Part shown: positions 63,923 to 64,000 of the stretch, in pieces
Numbering within the stretch: position 1 is the first letter of the stretch
Layout of the letters: each line of letters begins with the position of its first letter
Assembly: GCA_021732445.1 (NCBI GenBank)
Contig: JAKFUZ010000006.1
Span: forward strand, 186,001 to 250,000
Reading direction: 5' to 3'
Length of the DNA: 64,000 bases
DNA from: Sphingomonas sp.
GTDB taxonomy: Bacteria > Pseudomonadota > Alphaproteobacteria > Sphingomonadales > Sphingomonadaceae
Translations under genes and position numbers: made by a program
The notes under the pieces: generated by a model
What the model was told of the DNA's origin: nothing
Database searches by the model: none
Seen by the model: only the letters and a program-made list of their open reading frames with translations

Positions 63923-64000
63923 TGCATCCGTTCCTTGTTTGCGCCGGGCAATAGCATTGCCGGAGGCGCGCTGCTAATCGCAGTAAAACTACTCGTCAAG

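Overview
The window is a chromosomal segment of a high-GC alphaproteobacterium, most likely a member of the Sphingomonadales (inference). The grounds are the gene order (ispDF; dusB-ntrB-ntrC; tig; clpP-clpX; ubiE-ubiB-coaBC-dut facing mutM-rpsT-dnaA; rpmH-rnpA-yidD-yidC-engB; ilvB-ilvH-ilvC near leuA), a large TonB-dependent receptor, a patatin/DUF3376-type protein and a small SWIB protein. Coding density is high and almost every reading frame can be assigned to a family. I see no insertion sequence, prophage, integrase, CRISPR array, toxin-antitoxin pair or rRNA. One tRNA is present, tRNA-Leu(UAG).

Layout. 1-2.1 kb, minus: ispDF, an exported protein of unknown role and a cinA/pncC gene cut by the window edge. 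2.1-5.8 kb, plus: dusB, ntrB, ntrC, with a striking 17-bp tandem repeat at the ntrB/ntrC junction. 5.9-12.2 kb: tRNA-Leu, trigger factor with a long His-rich and Ala/Lys/Pro-rich tail, a family 2 glycosyltransferase, a ClpP paralogue divergent from the canonical clpP-clpX pair, and a GNAT acetyltransferase. 12.2-16.4 kb, minus: a methyltransferase, pyrF, a LapA-domain protein and a patatin. 16.6-23.8 kb: nucleotide-sugar genes (epimerase, wecC, wecB, galU) mixed with a phosphatase, an M48-PDZ peptidase and a tiny membrane protein.

23.8-30.0 kb, minus: DsrE-like protein, MoeB/ThiF, dut, coaBC, a polytopic membrane protein, ubiB, ubiE. 30.1-33.2 kb, plus: mutM, rpsT, dnaA. The dnaA upstream region is AT-rich and holds five GANTC sites in 171 bp. 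33.4-37.3 kb, minus: a Gly-rich DUF4136 lipoprotein, trpS, murJ, secB. 37.5-41.7 kb, plus: Tim44-like protein, mltA, a Smr protein and a GGDEF-EAL protein whose EAL domain has lost its predicted general base. 41.7-49.4 kb, mostly minus: dapE (divergent from a cupin), a GST, a secreted GEVED/DUF11 protein, engB, yidC, yidD, rnpA, rpmH, and a PGPG membrane protein. 49.5-53.2 kb, plus: comM/yifB, a minus-strand SWIB protein, a glutathione-dependent formaldehyde dehydrogenase and a VOC protein. 53.5-60.5 kb: TonB receptor (minus), folE-SDR-folB (plus), leuA (minus), and a single-domain BLUF photoreceptor (plus). 60.6-64 kb, minus: ilvC, ilvH, ilvB.

How the genes work together: isoprenoid precursor supply, ubiquinone synthesis, nucleotide-pool sanitation, replication initiation, protein export and insertion, Clp proteolysis, envelope polysaccharide synthesis, pterin synthesis and branched-chain amino-acid synthesis. 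I did not find a convincing new multi-gene system. The best leads are small and specific: the degenerate EAL enzyme, the 17-bp slippage-type repeat at the ntrB/ntrC junction, rnpA without a usual start codon behind rpmH, the GANTC cluster before dnaA, the trigger factor tail, and a Glu in place of the usual metal-binding Asp in IlvB.
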